This document shows positions 7,115-15,238 of a stretch of DNA of 64,000 nt, in pieces. Under the pieces are notes generated by a model. The model did not search any database and was not told the DNA's origin. It saw nothing but the letters and a program-made list of their open reading frames with translations. Each line of letters opens with the position of its first letter. The first letter of the stretch is position 1. Source of the stretch: Mycobacterium sp. KBS0706 (GTDB lineage Bacteria; Pseudomonadota; Alphaproteobacteria; DSM-16000; Inquilinaceae); assembly GCF_005938675.2 (NCBI RefSeq), contig NZ_VCCH02000028.1, positions 24,932 to 88,931 on the forward strand, written 5' to 3'. Made by a program: the position numbers and the translations under genes.

Positions 7115-8301
7115 CCGGCGTCTGGGAGGGACCCCATGCCCCCGAGGTTTGGCAGGGGCCGCAGCTCTCCGACCGCGAGGACCTGGTCCAGCTTCTCGCC
7201 CTCGCTGCCCGCCTGGGCGTCGCCGACGTTCTCTTCCAGACCGGCCGACCGGTCCTCTGCAAGCTCCACGGAGAGATCATGGCGCTTGCCCCGTGGCCGC
7301 TTCAGAAGCTCCACGTCGAGCGCGCCATGAAGTGGATGACCGGCGACGACTCCATCGTCGCCCGTCTGATCGGCCGTCAGGACGTCGATAGCGCCTTCAA
7401 CGTGCCCGACCACTCGCAGCGCGATGAGCAAGGCATGCCGGTGCAACATCGCTTCCGCTTCTGCGCAACAGCCTGCGACCACGACGGGGGCACCGGCTAC
7501 CAGGTGGTGCTTCGCTACATCCGCAGCCGGCCCCCGACGCTCGAGGAGGTCGGCTTCCCTCCCGAGCTGGTCGAACGCATCGCGCCGCGGAATGGCGCAA
7601 TCTTCATCGCCGGGCCCACGGGCTCTGGCAAGAGCACCACCTTCGCCGCCTGCATCCGCCACATCCTCGAAGGCCATACGGCCATCTCCGGCAACATACT
7701 CACCTACGAGCACCCGATCGAATACCTGTTCGGCGACATCCCCTCCCGCTGCTGCACCATTGCCCAGCAGGAGATCGGTGTTCACCTCCGCAGCTTCGCC
7801 GATGGCGTCCGCAATGCCCTGCGCCGGGCTCCCGACCTCACCGTCGTCGGCGAGATGCGGGACGCTGCGACGATCGAGGCCGCGACCACGCTGGTGAAGA
7901 CGGGCCATCCGCTGTACGGCACGGTCCACGCTGATTCTGCCGCTCAGGTTTTCCGGCGCCTCGCCCAGACTTTCTCCTCCGGCGAGCAGGACCAGGCCCT
8001 CGCCGATCTCCTCGACACCACCAATCTGATCATCTTCCAGCAGCTCGTGCCGGCCGTCGCCGGCGGCCGCATCTGCCTGCGCGAGTGGCTGATCGTCGAC
8101 GACAGGGTCCGCGAGGCCGCCCTCTCCGCCCCGCGCCTCGCCGTCACGAGCGTCCTCCGCAACCTGATCGCCACCGGCTCCGCCGGCCGCTCCCTCGTCA
8201 CCTCCGCCACCCGCGCCCGCGCCGAGGGGCTGATTTCCCCCGAGACCGAAGCCCGCATCCTTCACAGTGCCGGCAGCGCGGGAGACACACATCATGCGTA
8301 G
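7111..8301 (+). CDS. dotB: DotB/TraJ-type secretion ATPase (PilT/VirB11 superfamily)
   Basis: The 396-residue protein starts at ATG 7111 overlapping the ssb stop. Walker A is 'GPTGSGKST' (about residues 168-176); the Asp box region 'NILTYEHPIEY', Walker B 'LTVVGEMRD' and the His box 'GHPLYGTVHAD' follow in order, as in DotB and PilT. DotB is a hexameric cytoplasmic ATPase essential for Dot/Icm and IncI transfer. The N-terminal region is the usual PAS-like domain. The family context (icmB, dotC, icmT) makes DotB more likely than a pilus-retraction ATPase. Confidence 0.9.
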   Translation: MTGVWEGPHAPEVWQGPQLSDREDLVQLLALAARLGVADVLFQTGRPVLCKLHGEIMALAPWPLQKLHVERAMKWMTGDDSIVARLIGRQDVDSAFNVPDHSQRDEQGMPVQHRFRFCATACDHDGGTGYQVVLRYIRSRPPTLEEVGFPPELVERIAPRNGAIFIAGPTGSGKSTTFAACIRHILEGHTAISGNILTYEHPIEYLFGDIPSRCCTIAQQEIGVHLRSFADGVRNALRRAPDLTVVGEMRDAATIEAATTLVKTGHPLYGTVHADSAAQVFRRLAQTFSSGEQDQALADLLDTTNLIIFQQLVPAVAGGRICLREWLIVDDRVREAALSAPRLAVTSVLRNLIATGSAGRSLVTSATRARAEGLISPETEARILHSAGSAGDTHHA

Positions 8302-8872
8302 GCGCCACCTCCTCCTCGCCATCGCAGCCGCGGCCTCCTTCAGCCAGGCCGAAGCCGCCGAGCTCGCCAGCGCCGAGGCAGCTCTGGCCTCGGACCTGGA
8401 TCGGCTCTGGGTCCGGCGTGACGATCCCCTCTGCCCGGAAATCGATCTGCGCTTCCGCAAAACCAACGACCGCTCCGTCGACCGCGACGCCCTCCTCCAC
8501 CTCTCGTGGTTCTGGCGTGACATCAAGGACCATCAGCGCGCGGTCTGGATCGATCCCGAACTCTTCGACCTCCTGTCGCGGCTGCAAGGGGCCGCGGCGG
8601 CCCTCGCCGGCGTCCGTCGGCCCGTCATGCTGCTGTCAGGCTACCGCACCCCCGAACGCAACCGGACCCTGGAGGGCGCCGCCCGGCGATCGATGCACGT
8701 CTTCGGCCGCGCGGCCGACTTCACCATTCCAGAGTTCACGCCCTCCCAGGTCGGCGCCTTGGCCGCCATCCTCGGCGCCGGCGGCGTCGGCCTCTACGAC
8801 CGCTTCACCCATGTCGACACCGGCCGTCCCCGCGCCTGGGGCCGCATTGCAACCCGGAGAATCCGCCGGTGA
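8294..8872 (+). CDS. DUF882/YcbK-like M15-type peptidoglycan peptidase
   Basis: The start at ATG 8294 overlaps the dotB stop by 8 bases; the product has 192 residues. The signal peptide ends near 'SQAEAAELA'. The zinc-site pattern of M15/DUF882 proteins is intact: 'LSGYRTPERN', then 'SMHVFGRAADFT' (metal His and Asp), then 'HVDTGRPRAWG' (metal His). It likely trims cell-wall peptides so the transfer channel can cross the envelope, together with the lytic transglycosylase at 9393. It overlaps the IcmT-like gene by 4 bases. Confidence 0.8.
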   Translation: MRRRHLLLAIAAAASFSQAEAAELASAEAALASDLDRLWVRRDDPLCPEIDLRFRKTNDRSVDRDALLHLSWFWRDIKDHQRAVWIDPELFDLLSRLQGAAAALAGVRRPVMLLSGYRTPERNRTLEGAARRSMHVFGRAADFTIPEFTPSQVGALAAILGAGGVGLYDRFTHVDTGRPRAWGRIATRRIRR

Positions 8873-9123
8873 ACACCGACCACATTGACTGGCGTTGGAC
8901 CTCCGCATCGCTGTCCATTCTCGGCCTGCACTACTCGGTCCTGATCTTCCTGCCGCTGCTGCTGTTCTCTCAGCTCAGTTGGTGGGTCGTCATCGCCTGC
9001 GCGATCTACTGCGCCTTCCTGGCCTGGTGCAGGCACAAGAAACTCGCCCCCTGGGCCATGGTCCAGTTCCTCATCGTCCGCCTCCACCACGGCGATCGCT
9101 ACAGCATCCGGAGCTGGCGGTGA
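8869..9123 (+). CDS. icmT: IcmT/TraK-like small membrane protein
   Basis: The 84-residue protein starts at GTG 8869 overlapping the upstream stop. It opens with 'WRWTSASLSILGLHYSVLIFLPLLLF', has a second hydrophobic segment 'WWVVIACAIYCAFLAW', and ends in a basic tail with 'HGDRYSIRSWR'. IcmT proteins have exactly this size and layout: an N-terminal 'WR.TA...G.' motif, two membrane helices and a basic R-rich end. IcmT is an inner-membrane part of I-type secretion systems. Confidence 0.75.
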   Translation: MNTDHIDWRWTSASLSILGLHYSVLIFLPLLLFSQLSWWVVIACAIYCAFLAWCRHKKLAPWAMVQFLIVRLHHGDRYSIRSWR

Positions 9124-9347
9124 ACTCGACGGCCCGACCCGTCCGCTGCCCGAGTTCGGCACCACGTTCGGCATCGGCGCTGCCGGGCCGATCGGCCATG
9201 CGTAGCCGCGCGCCTACCACTCCGGGCGGGCGCGCGATCGCGCCGGCCAAGTCGCGAGCGGCTGGAGAGACGGCCGAGAGACCGAGCCTCGCGGGAGTTG
9301 AGATCTTGGGCTTCCCCGTCGCACCGACGGCTTCGCCGCTGCCGCCG

Positions 9348-9366
9348 CAGGGGGCACGGCCCCCTG
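9348..9366. repeat. Strong hairpin upstream of transglycosylase start
   Basis: CAGGGGGC (9348-9355) and GCCCCCTG (9359-9366) form a perfect 8-bp G/C stem with a three-base loop. It lies in the 270-base stretch between icmT and the signal peptide of the next gene. The stretch can be read as an open frame from GTG 9120, but a hairpin and low-complexity Pro/Ala coding make that unlikely. The hairpin may attenuate or stabilise the mRNA. Confidence 0.5.
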
Positions 9367-9392
9367 CACCCCCAAGGGGAGCGCGATCACCA

Positions 9393-9953
9393 TTGGCCCG
9401 AGCCGCCTGCTGGCTGGGGATCCTCCTGGCGCTTGCCGCCGGCGCGAGGCCCCTGGCAGCGGCGGAGCCAGATCCGTGGTCGTGTCCGACCTGGATCGCT
9501 ATCGCCGAGCGCGCCTACGGCATCCCGCCCCAGCTCCTGCAGGCGATCGGCCGGGTCGAAATCGGCGATGCCATCAACCGTGGCAAGACCGGATCCTGGA
9601 TGCTCAACATCGCCGGCCGCACCGTCGCGCCGGCCTCCTTGGCCGAGGCGCTCGATACCATTATCCTCACGCCAGAAACCTCGATCGACGTCGGCTGCCT
9701 TCAGATCAACCTTCGCGCCCATGGCGCGACCGTTTATGCGCGGGGCTGGCTTCTCTATCCGAAATACAACGCCGCCTACGGCGCCTGGTATCTAACTTCA
9801 CTGTTCCAACTGCACGGCAGCTGGGGGAAGGCGGCCGCAGCGTATCATGCGGGCTCCAATCACGAGCGCGGCCGCAGTTACTGCCGCCGCGTCGCCGCGG
9901 CCCTCTCGCTGATTCGCCGGGCCGACGCCGGTGCCTTCGTCCTGTCCTGCTGA
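9393..9953 (+). CDS. Lytic transglycosylase (SLT/VirB1-like)
   Basis: The start is placed at TTG 9393, behind an AAGGGGAG site, because a signal peptide begins immediately ('CWLGILLALAAGARPLAAAEP'). An in-frame GTG at 9120 would put about 90 unusual residues before it. The 186-residue product has SLT motifs: 'IAERAYGIPPQLLQAIGRVE' (catalytic Glu in 'VEIGD'), 'SIDVGCLQINLRAHG' and 'AAAAYHAGSNHERG', then a 'YCRRV' helix. It would cut glycan strands to let the transfer apparatus through the wall. It closes the transfer operon. Confidence 0.85.
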   Translation: MARAACWLGILLALAAGARPLAAAEPDPWSCPTWIAIAERAYGIPPQLLQAIGRVEIGDAINRGKTGSWMLNIAGRTVAPASLAEALDTIILTPETSIDVGCLQINLRAHGATVYARGWLLYPKYNAAYGAWYLTSLFQLHGSWGKAAAAYHAGSNHERGRSYCRRVAAALSLIRRADAGAFVLSC

Positions 9954-10017
9954 TCTTGAGAGAGGTCGAGAGCATTCCCCTGGTCCAAGGCCCAGGCAAC
10001 CGACGAAGCTGCTCGAG

Positions 10018-11025
10018 TCAGGCGGTCTGCTTGGCGCCGGATATGGTACGCGGAGCGTTGCGAGGCTCAAGATCGACAGGCCTGATCCCGGGGATCTGCC
10101 TCAGCTCATCCGCTCCCGCTTCATAGACCGCGACAGAACCTCGGTAGCCGCATTCTCGCGCGAACTGCAGCAACCGACTGAAGTCTCTATATGTCCGGTC
10201 GGAGCCTCGGGTAGTGCGAAGAATCCGGAATTCAGGTCGCCATGAAGTACTGAAATAAGGTGCGTACTCGCTACCAGCGTCGCCTGAGCGTTCTACAACA
10301 ATCAGGCGGAGGATTGTTCCGTTATCGCGGATATTATCTTGAATTTCCGACTCTAGGAGGCCGGCATCGGCGAATCGCCCGTTCTCAATCGGTAGCATCT
10401 GGGCGTGAATTGCTGGTGTCTCTGTCTTGATCTTGCGAACGAGCGCATCGAGATAGACTGCTAGCGCGCTTTCAATAATCTCCCGATCACCATCGTCAAA
10501 TGGGGGGAAGGTATTAACCTCGTGGCGGTTGCCCACGAGCATTGCACATCCACTTGGCTTGTCGAATGCCCACATAAGGTATGGCACCCCAATACAAGCT
10601 CTCAAGGTGAGAGCGGCTGTTTCGGCTCGATCGGTGGTGCCAGTCGTGTAGTAAAATGCTGGAGGGCGGGGGAGGTCCAGAGTCTCAGGGGGGCGCGAGC
10701 TCGAAAAGCCCGTTGATGCAAGTATCGTGAACGTGCTTGAGCTGGCGTCGGCAACCCGCAGCAGCATCGCGCGATCAAATAGCGCGTTCTCACAGATTAT
10801 CGCCAGCGTCTCCGAGTTAAACGAATTGGAGCCCGTGTTCCGGTCCCATAGCCGATAGATCTCGCGCATCAGCCGGATTACGGTTCGTCGCCGATGAGAT
10901 TCCCGGAAAGTTGCAGCCTGCTCTTCGGTCGCGCGCGACAGGCGAGCCCCGAGTTCATTACACTCGCGCTGGTAGTAAGCCAGCTCCCGCCTGAGACGGT
11001 CTAGATCGTCGGCTCCGTCCGTCAC
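10018..11025 (-). CDS. Coiled-coil and GAF-like putative signalling protein, partner of FIST
   Basis: The 335-residue product starts within the last 4 bases of the FIST gene (ATGA overlap), so the two are one operon. Residues 6-45 form a coiled coil ('DDLDRLRRELAYYQRECNEL' onwards). The next 150 residues resemble a GAF-like sensor domain ('IICENALFDRAMLLRVAD', 'CIGVPYLMWAFDKPSGCAML', 'DDGDREIIESALAVYLDAL'). The C-terminal part has no family I recognise and no kinase, cyclase or response-regulator motif. Base composition is lower in GC than the transfer genes. It probably relays a ligand signal sensed by the FIST protein; that is inferred from pairing only. Confidence 0.65.
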   Translation of the reverse strand: MTDGADDLDRLRRELAYYQRECNELGARLSRATEEQAATFRESHRRRTVIRLMREIYRLWDRNTGSNSFNSETLAIICENALFDRAMLLRVADASSSTFTILASTGFSSSRPPETLDLPRPPAFYYTTGTTDRAETAALTLRACIGVPYLMWAFDKPSGCAMLVGNRHEVNTFPPFDDGDREIIESALAVYLDALVRKIKTETPAIHAQMLPIENGRFADAGLLESEIQDNIRDNGTILRLIVVERSGDAGSEYAPYFSTSWRPEFRILRTTRGSDRTYRDFSRLLQFARECGYRGSVAVYEAGADELRQIPGIRPVDLEPRNAPRTISGAKQTA

Positions 11026-12242
11026 GGGTTGTACCGCATCACAGCGAGGAGGCCGGTCCAGTCCAGCGCGCGAGGCTCACCATCGAATGGCGCAATCTCG
11101 ACGCCAGAGTATAGCCCGATCAAGGGCGCCGATTGATCGAGGCCGTCGACCACCAAGCTCGCCTCCTCGCGCGCGGCACCGCTGCGGATGCTCGCCCGGC
11201 CTGCACAATCGATGTAGAGCGAGAACAGGGTGTCTCCCTGCCCGATAATTTCGTTTGCCGCCCTTACCCCACGACGGACCGAGTCCAGCATCAAAGCGTT
11301 ATCCCTGGCCATGATCTGCACCTTGGCGCCTAACTCGAAATCGGCTTCGAAAAGAGTAACCGATCCCTCGGCGGGATCACCCGTCAGAATGAGACGGTTC
11401 ACATAGCTGTGCTCGTCAAAAGGAGCGAATTGGTCACCTTGCTTTTGCCCCAGCGTTGCAAGCAGGGAGATCGTGCCTTCAGGCCCCGTTGTCATCGGGC
11501 GTCCGAGGCGCTGTTCCAACACACTCAGGGCCGGCTCACCGTCAAGTTCATAGACCACCGCTCCGTCAATGCGAGTGATCTCGAGGAATGAAGACGCAGG
11601 GACACACCCGTTCATGACAAAAGTGTCCGCTTTAACGCCCGACGGCCAGGCCAGGGCAACCAAGCCGTGCTTTCGCACGTCTCTGCCGTCGAATATCCAG
11701 CCCTCCGACAAATTGAGATCCGTTAAAAGTCCACCGCCTAGGACCGTCGGCCTCTTGTGTCGGCATCCGTCCATAAGGCCGGCCACGATTCTGGTAGCCA
11801 TATGCAGCTTCAGCGGAGGATTTGCCGCAACGCTGTCGTAGAATAGCGTTATCGTATCGCCGTAATTGATCCTTTCGGAAATCTCGACGCCGAGTCGTCG
11901 TGAGACTTCGTATTCGCCATCAGTAAGGTCATCAGCGATTAGTACATGAGGTGTAACGGAATCAGAAAGTAGAGCTAGAGCCGTAACTTCAAGGCCGCTG
12001 TACCCAAACGATTCTCCAGCGATGGCGCCTGCGGCTGCCCCGCCTACAATTGGAATATCTCCGTATTTGTCCCGAAATTGTGATAAAATTCGGAAGCCGT
12101 CGAGCTTCCCACCACAAAATACCAGCAACATTTTGGGACTTACGTTGCCAATCGCTTCAATGCACTTGAGGGCCGCAAGTTCGGGGCTCGCTGCGCGGCC
12201 ATATCCCGTGACAACCGGCGATTTTGCTGTTTGCAGCAACAT
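11022..12242 (-). CDS. FIST-domain sensor protein (FIST N + FIST C)
   Basis: The 406-residue soluble protein carries the FIST N pattern ('PKMLLVFCGGKLDGFRILSQ', 'IPIVGGAAAGAIAGESFGYSG', 'LEVTALALLSD') and a C-terminal FIST C region ('FSLYIDCAGRASIRSG', 'APLIGLYSGVEIAPFDGEP'). FIST domains are proposed small-ligand sensors, often linked to kinases or cyclases. Here no output domain is fused; the overlapping downstream gene is the likely partner. The gene lies opposite to the transfer operon and its codons are AT-richer, suggesting separate acquisition. Confidence 0.85.
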   Translation of the reverse strand: MLLQTAKSPVVTGYGRAASPELAALKCIEAIGNVSPKMLLVFCGGKLDGFRILSQFRDKYGDIPIVGGAAAGAIAGESFGYSGLEVTALALLSDSVTPHVLIADDLTDGEYEVSRRLGVEISERINYGDTITLFYDSVAANPPLKLHMATRIVAGLMDGCRHKRPTVLGGGLLTDLNLSEGWIFDGRDVRKHGLVALAWPSGVKADTFVMNGCVPASSFLEITRIDGAVVYELDGEPALSVLEQRLGRPMTTGPEGTISLLATLGQKQGDQFAPFDEHSYVNRLILTGDPAEGSVTLFEADFELGAKVQIMARDNALMLDSVRRGVRAANEIIGQGDTLFSLYIDCAGRASIRSGAAREEASLVVDGLDQSAPLIGLYSGVEIAPFDGEPRALDWTGLLAVMRYNP

Positions 12243-12337
12243 CAGTCGACCGCTCCACGCATCCTCTCACCTTGGCTGAATCAGCCATACCACACGTGGC
12301 GAAGGCTGTCTCTCTTTCGGGAAAATCAATCGTAACA

Positions 12338-12398
12338 CGATTTTAGAATTTTGGCGCTTTCCAAGCGCCCCGCAGCGTGGCACAAAATCCTAAAATCG
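12338..12398. repeat. Nested inverted repeats upstream of the FIST operon
   Basis: An outer pair, CGATTTTAGAATTTTG (12338-12353) and CAAAATCCTAAAATCG (12383-12398), matches at 15 of 16 positions. Inside it, GGCGCTT (12353-12359) and AAGCGCC (12363-12369) form a second stem with a 3-base loop. The A/T-rich outer arms contrast with the surroundings. It could be a bidirectional terminator, an operator for the FIST operon, or a recombination site. It lies between divergently oriented genes (12242 and 12535), which favours regulation. Confidence 0.55.
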
Positions 12399-12534
12399 CA
12401 TGGGCCGATTTTCCCATTCCTCAGGTGGAGTTTAGGACTTGAGACAGGCGGCTAGAATCACCCACGAGAGGCCATTCACTTGGCGCCCGCGGATCTTCAG
12501 GAGCTGGTGCTCGGACCAATCTCATGCTGCCGGG

Positions 12535-12807
12535 GTGCTCGAATCTACACGCGTGTTTTCGGCCGCCGACAAGCTCGAGATGAAGGACTGGCTGAAGCGG
12601 GCAGCGGATTTCGGCTATAACGCCATCTGCAAAGGCATCGCCGATCGTCCAGAAAACCTGATCGAGGTGTATGGGCCACTTGAGCTTGTCCCAGTCGCTA
12701 TCGTGTATCCGGAGGGCGATCACGGATACGTATTCGAAGGGTTCGACGGAGAGATTCGCGAGACGATGTCGCTCTGCGATGCCCTAGACTTCGTTCGCTA
12801 CGGATGA
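12535..12807 (+). CDS. Small acidic hypothetical protein
   Basis: The start is placed at GTG 12535; the frame is open from ATG 12439, but the extra 32 residues look non-coding. The 90-residue product is acidic and has a well-formed pattern: a basic helix 'DKLEMKDWLKRAADFGYNA', then 'PENLIEVYGPLELVPVAIVY', 'GYVFEGFDGEIRETMSL' and 'ALDFVRYG'. No family is recognised and no neighbour is clearly co-transcribed. Confidence 0.45.
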   Translation: MLESTRVFSAADKLEMKDWLKRAADFGYNAICKGIADRPENLIEVYGPLELVPVAIVYPEGDHGYVFEGFDGEIRETMSLCDALDFVRYG

Positions 12808-12910
12808 CCGGCCACGCCTTCAATTGGCCGCGGGCAATGTTGGGCACTGACTATCGCATCCAAGCGACGGCATCTTTTCCGCATTGGCCAACAGGCTGTC
12901 TCTTCTCGAC

Positions 12911-13105
12911 CTACTTCGAGCCTGACTTATCCGCTTTGTCAGCGCGTGCTCGCGCTCGCCGGCGTCGTCGGATTTCTGCCTCTACTGCTGAGCGCACGAA
13001 CGCGGCCCTGTCCTCGCCGGGGTTCAGCACGCCATCTAGACGTGCAAAGGTTCCCTCAACGAACCGAGCTACCATGTTCTCGATGTACTTCTTCGGCCGC
13101 GCCAT
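12911..13105 (-). CDS. Small ribbon-helix-helix-like protein
   Basis: The 64-residue product is read from ATG at 13105 ('MARPKKYIENMVARFVEGTF'); a longer in-frame start at 13180 is less convincing. 'RLDGVLNPGEDRAAFVRSAVEAEIRRR' has the helix-turn-helix spacing of Arc/CopG-type antitoxins ('D...AFVR.AVE.EI.RR'), and the tail is very basic. No toxin gene is adjacent, so it may be an orphan antitoxin or plasmid regulator. Confidence 0.45.
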   Translation of the reverse strand: MARPKKYIENMVARFVEGTFARLDGVLNPGEDRAAFVRSAVEAEIRRRRRARARADKADKSGSK

Positions 13106-13489
13106 GCGCAGCGGTTTCGGCCAAGTCTCCGTCGGCGTCAACGCGATATCTCCTCGCCCAGACAAAGCGCTTGCGAACAATGCGCTTAACAGATATCTAT
13201 TAAACCGGCAATGCGAGATATCGCGTAAGGATCATGCATTGCGGCAAAAGCCCGTAACTTCTGGAGGTTGCCTCCTCCAGCGAGATAGCATGTGACACAT
13301 AGCGCATGTTGCGGGATGGCGTGGTGAACGTCGTCGCAAAACGAAATGGTACGGACGTAAAAATGCACATCGTTTGTGACGCGACGGCAGATCCCCCTAT
13401 CCGATTCGAGGGTTCCTCGCGGTGCCCTTTGCATTCCAAGAACCGGGGAGATTTGAGCGAATAAGACAACGGCAGTGAAATAGAGCAAG

Positions 13490-13544
13490 GCCGGACAGGT
13501 GTTCCAGCACCTGCCCGGCCGCACCGAAGGGTGTTCCAGCACCC
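13490..13544. repeat. Two tandem hairpins sharing the loop TTCCAG
   Basis: Stem one: GCCGGACAGGTG (13490-13501) with CACCTGCCCGGC (13508-13519), one mismatch. Stem two: GGGTG (13529-13533) with CACCC (13540-13544). Both enclose the same hexamer TTCCAG, so GGTGTTCCAGCACC occurs twice, 32 bases apart. They lie about 40 bases before the ATG at 13586. This looks like a duplicated operator or a regulatory RNA element. The rest of 13106-13585 shows nothing convincing. Confidence 0.5.
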
Positions 13545-13585
13545 GACGGAAGTTGCCCCGAACGCCTCATTGACCGGGAAGTCTC

Positions 13586-14137
13586 ATGACTCGCCAGAGC
13601 AGCATGGACGATACCACGTCCGCGCAGAACAACAGCCATTCGACTGTTCGGTTCCTCGCCGCCCGCCTTCCACGGCGTGACACGGCCGACACTCCTTCTG
13701 TTCGTGCCCGCCGGATACGGCAGCACGAGGAGTTCGACCTGCCGCTCTATCAGGCTGCGCTCGCCTCTGACGCGGGCGCGATCCGAAAGCTTTGTCCTCA
13801 AGTCTCGCTAAAGCGCGCCGGGGTCATGATCGCAACGGCACGGGCGTTCGCCCGCATCTCCACGGGATGGGACGGTGATGCCTTTTACACCGTGGCGTTC
13901 GACCAGACTCTTGGCGTCTGGCGTCGGGTCCTGCTGTTCAGCGGACCCGTCCCGGTTCCGCACTGTGCCGTCTGCGGGCGCCCTTCGATCTACCGACTTC
14001 GGGACACGCCCTTCTGTCGAAGGCACAGCCCAGACCACCTTGACCGCCGGGCCGAGTCGCTCTTCTCCGGTCCCGTCGTCAGCGGTCACTGCCACACCAG
14101 GCCGGCAGCCGCACGGGATCTACCCATCAACCACTGA
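13586..14137 (+). CDS. Hypothetical protein with a C-terminal zinc-finger-like motif
   Basis: The 183-residue product starts at ATG 13586. Residues 45-110 look folded ('EEFDLPLYQAALASDAGAIR', 'WDGDAFYTVAFDQTLGVWRR'). Near the C-terminus, 'CAVCGRP' followed by 'FCRRHSPDH' gives a C-x2-C-x13-C-x2-H arrangement that could bind zinc. The motif suggests nucleic-acid or protein binding. I recognise no family. It is preceded by the tandem hairpins and may be controlled by them. Confidence 0.55.
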   Translation: MTRQSSMDDTTSAQNNSHSTVRFLAARLPRRDTADTPSVRARRIRQHEEFDLPLYQAALASDAGAIRKLCPQVSLKRAGVMIATARAFARISTGWDGDAFYTVAFDQTLGVWRRVLLFSGPVPVPHCAVCGRPSIYRLRDTPFCRRHSPDHLDRRAESLFSGPVVSGHCHTRPAAARDLPINH

Positions 14138-14178
14138 GGAGGCGCCATAGAGACCCAGCAGATAGCGCGAATTACACG

Positions 14179-14213
14179 AGGCCGGTCGGTCTGTTCCGAA
14201 CGCCCACCGGCCT
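14179..14213. repeat. 8-bp inverted repeat between hypothetical genes
   Basis: AGGCCGGT (14179-14186) and ACCGGCCT (14206-14213) pair perfectly around a 19-base spacer, followed by TCTCCCT. It lies between the stop at 14137 and the ATG at 14268 and may be a weak terminator or an operator. Confidence 0.4.
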
Positions 14214-14267
14214 TCTCCCTTCCAGCGGGAAACCATCAGCCGCTGCAGCAACCCGGGGCACCAGACT

Positions 14268-14789
14268 ATGGCACCGTCACCCCACGGCCCGGAACGTCCA
14301 GCCGCAGGCTCGCCTCGGCATCTCGGCCCGATCCTGCACTACCTTCTGCACCGCGTGGTTTGCGGCTTCTACCTGTCCCTCCGCCTACTCGTTGTCTGGC
14401 CAGGGGCCTGCCTGGGTGCCATCGTCATCCGCCTACCCCTGCTGTTCGGTGGCCCGCAGCCTGTCGTCGATGCCTATTACCGCGACCTGCCGGCCTCGGT
14501 CGCCCGAGGTCCTGCGGCAAAGCCCGCCCATCTCAGGGTGCCCGTTTGCCCAGAGGAACGACCGCGCGATCATCCCGCCCCATGTCCTGCGTTGGGTGTC
14601 GAGGAAAGGGCCATCCCGGAGCTCGTGAAGGGCACAACCGCTGCAGCCCTGGGGCTTTCCCTCCTCACCGTCTTCGTGTCGGCCCTCTTCGCCTGCTTCA
14701 TCTGGACCGGTAGGGGCAGGAAAACCCTCAGAAGCCACGCCCCCGCGCCTCCGATCGTGCCGGGCAGCCGTTCGAAGGTCTCGCCGTGA
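14268..14789 (+). CDS. Membrane protein of unknown function
   Basis: The 173-residue product has hydrophobic segments near 'VCGFYLSLRLLVVWPGACLG' and 'GAIVIRLPLLFG' (about residues 31-63) and a C-terminal helix 'LGLSLLTVFVSALFACFIWTG' (about 132-150), so it is probably an inner-membrane protein with two or three passes. The linker is Pro/Arg-rich. No domain is recognised. Its stop overlaps the next GTG start, the first of three small genes leading to an AAA+ ATPase. Confidence 0.55.
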   Translation: MAPSPHGPERPAAGSPRHLGPILHYLLHRVVCGFYLSLRLLVVWPGACLGAIVIRLPLLFGGPQPVVDAYYRDLPASVARGPAAKPAHLRVPVCPEERPRDHPAPCPALGVEERAIPELVKGTTAAALGLSLLTVFVSALFACFIWTGRGRKTLRSHAPAPPIVPGSRSKVSP

Positions 14790-15034
14790 GCACCGCAACT
14801 TCCTCCAGCGGCCAGGGGACCGGCAGGCCTGACACCTCTTCGCCGGCTGCCGTCGCCTATCAGGGTAAACCGCTCGATGCCTACACCAAGAAAGACCTCA
14901 TCTCGATCATCGAGTTCCTCGTCGCGGACTACGACCTCCTCGCGTCGGAACTCACCGACTGCCGGCAAGTCCTCGACCGGGCCCTCCGCGTCAGCAGCCG
15001 CGGATTCGTCCGCGGCCGCCTCCCCCGCCCCTGA
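14786..15034 (+). CDS. Small hypothetical protein
   Basis: The 82-residue product starts at GTG 14786 inside the upstream stop. It has a Ser/Thr-rich N-terminus and a helix 'KKDLISIIEFLVADYDLLAS' with heptad-like hydrophobics, then an Arg-rich end. It may be a small adaptor. Overlap and spacing are the main evidence for translation. Confidence 0.5.
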   Translation: MSTATSSSGQGTGRPDTSSPAAVAYQGKPLDAYTKKDLISIIEFLVADYDLLASELTDCRQVLDRALRVSSRGFVRGRLPRP

Positions 15035-15035
15035 C

Positions 15036-15236
15036 ATGCCGCCGATCCTTTTCATCCCCTGCCGCCCTCAGGAGGGTGAGCTCCAGCCTTATGGCGAGAT
15101 CAACGGATATTGCCTCGGCCGCCTCGCCCCCGAGCTGCGCCGCTACTACCGGCCAGGCGGGCGCATGGCACCCAACTCCTGGATCTTCACCGGTGCGCCG
15201 CCGGACATCCCGCGCGGCATCTTTCGGCCGCGATAG
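15036..15236 (+). CDS. Small hypothetical protein
   Basis: The 66-residue product starts at ATG 15036, one base after the previous stop, and ends 2 bases before the AAA+ gene. Recognisable pieces are 'PPILFIPCRPQEGELQPYG' and 'INGYCLGRLAPELRRYYRPG'. No family is recognised. Its tight packing between two genes supports it being real. Confidence 0.5.
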   Translation: MPPILFIPCRPQEGELQPYGEINGYCLGRLAPELRRYYRPGGRMAPNSWIFTGAPPDIPRGIFRPR

Positions 15237-15238
15237 CC

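Noticed and set aside
9120..9392. N-terminal extension of the lytic transglycosylase from GTG 9120
   Set aside because: It would place about 90 low-complexity residues and a hairpin before a signal peptide; TTG 9393 has a good ribosome site and begins directly at the signal peptide.
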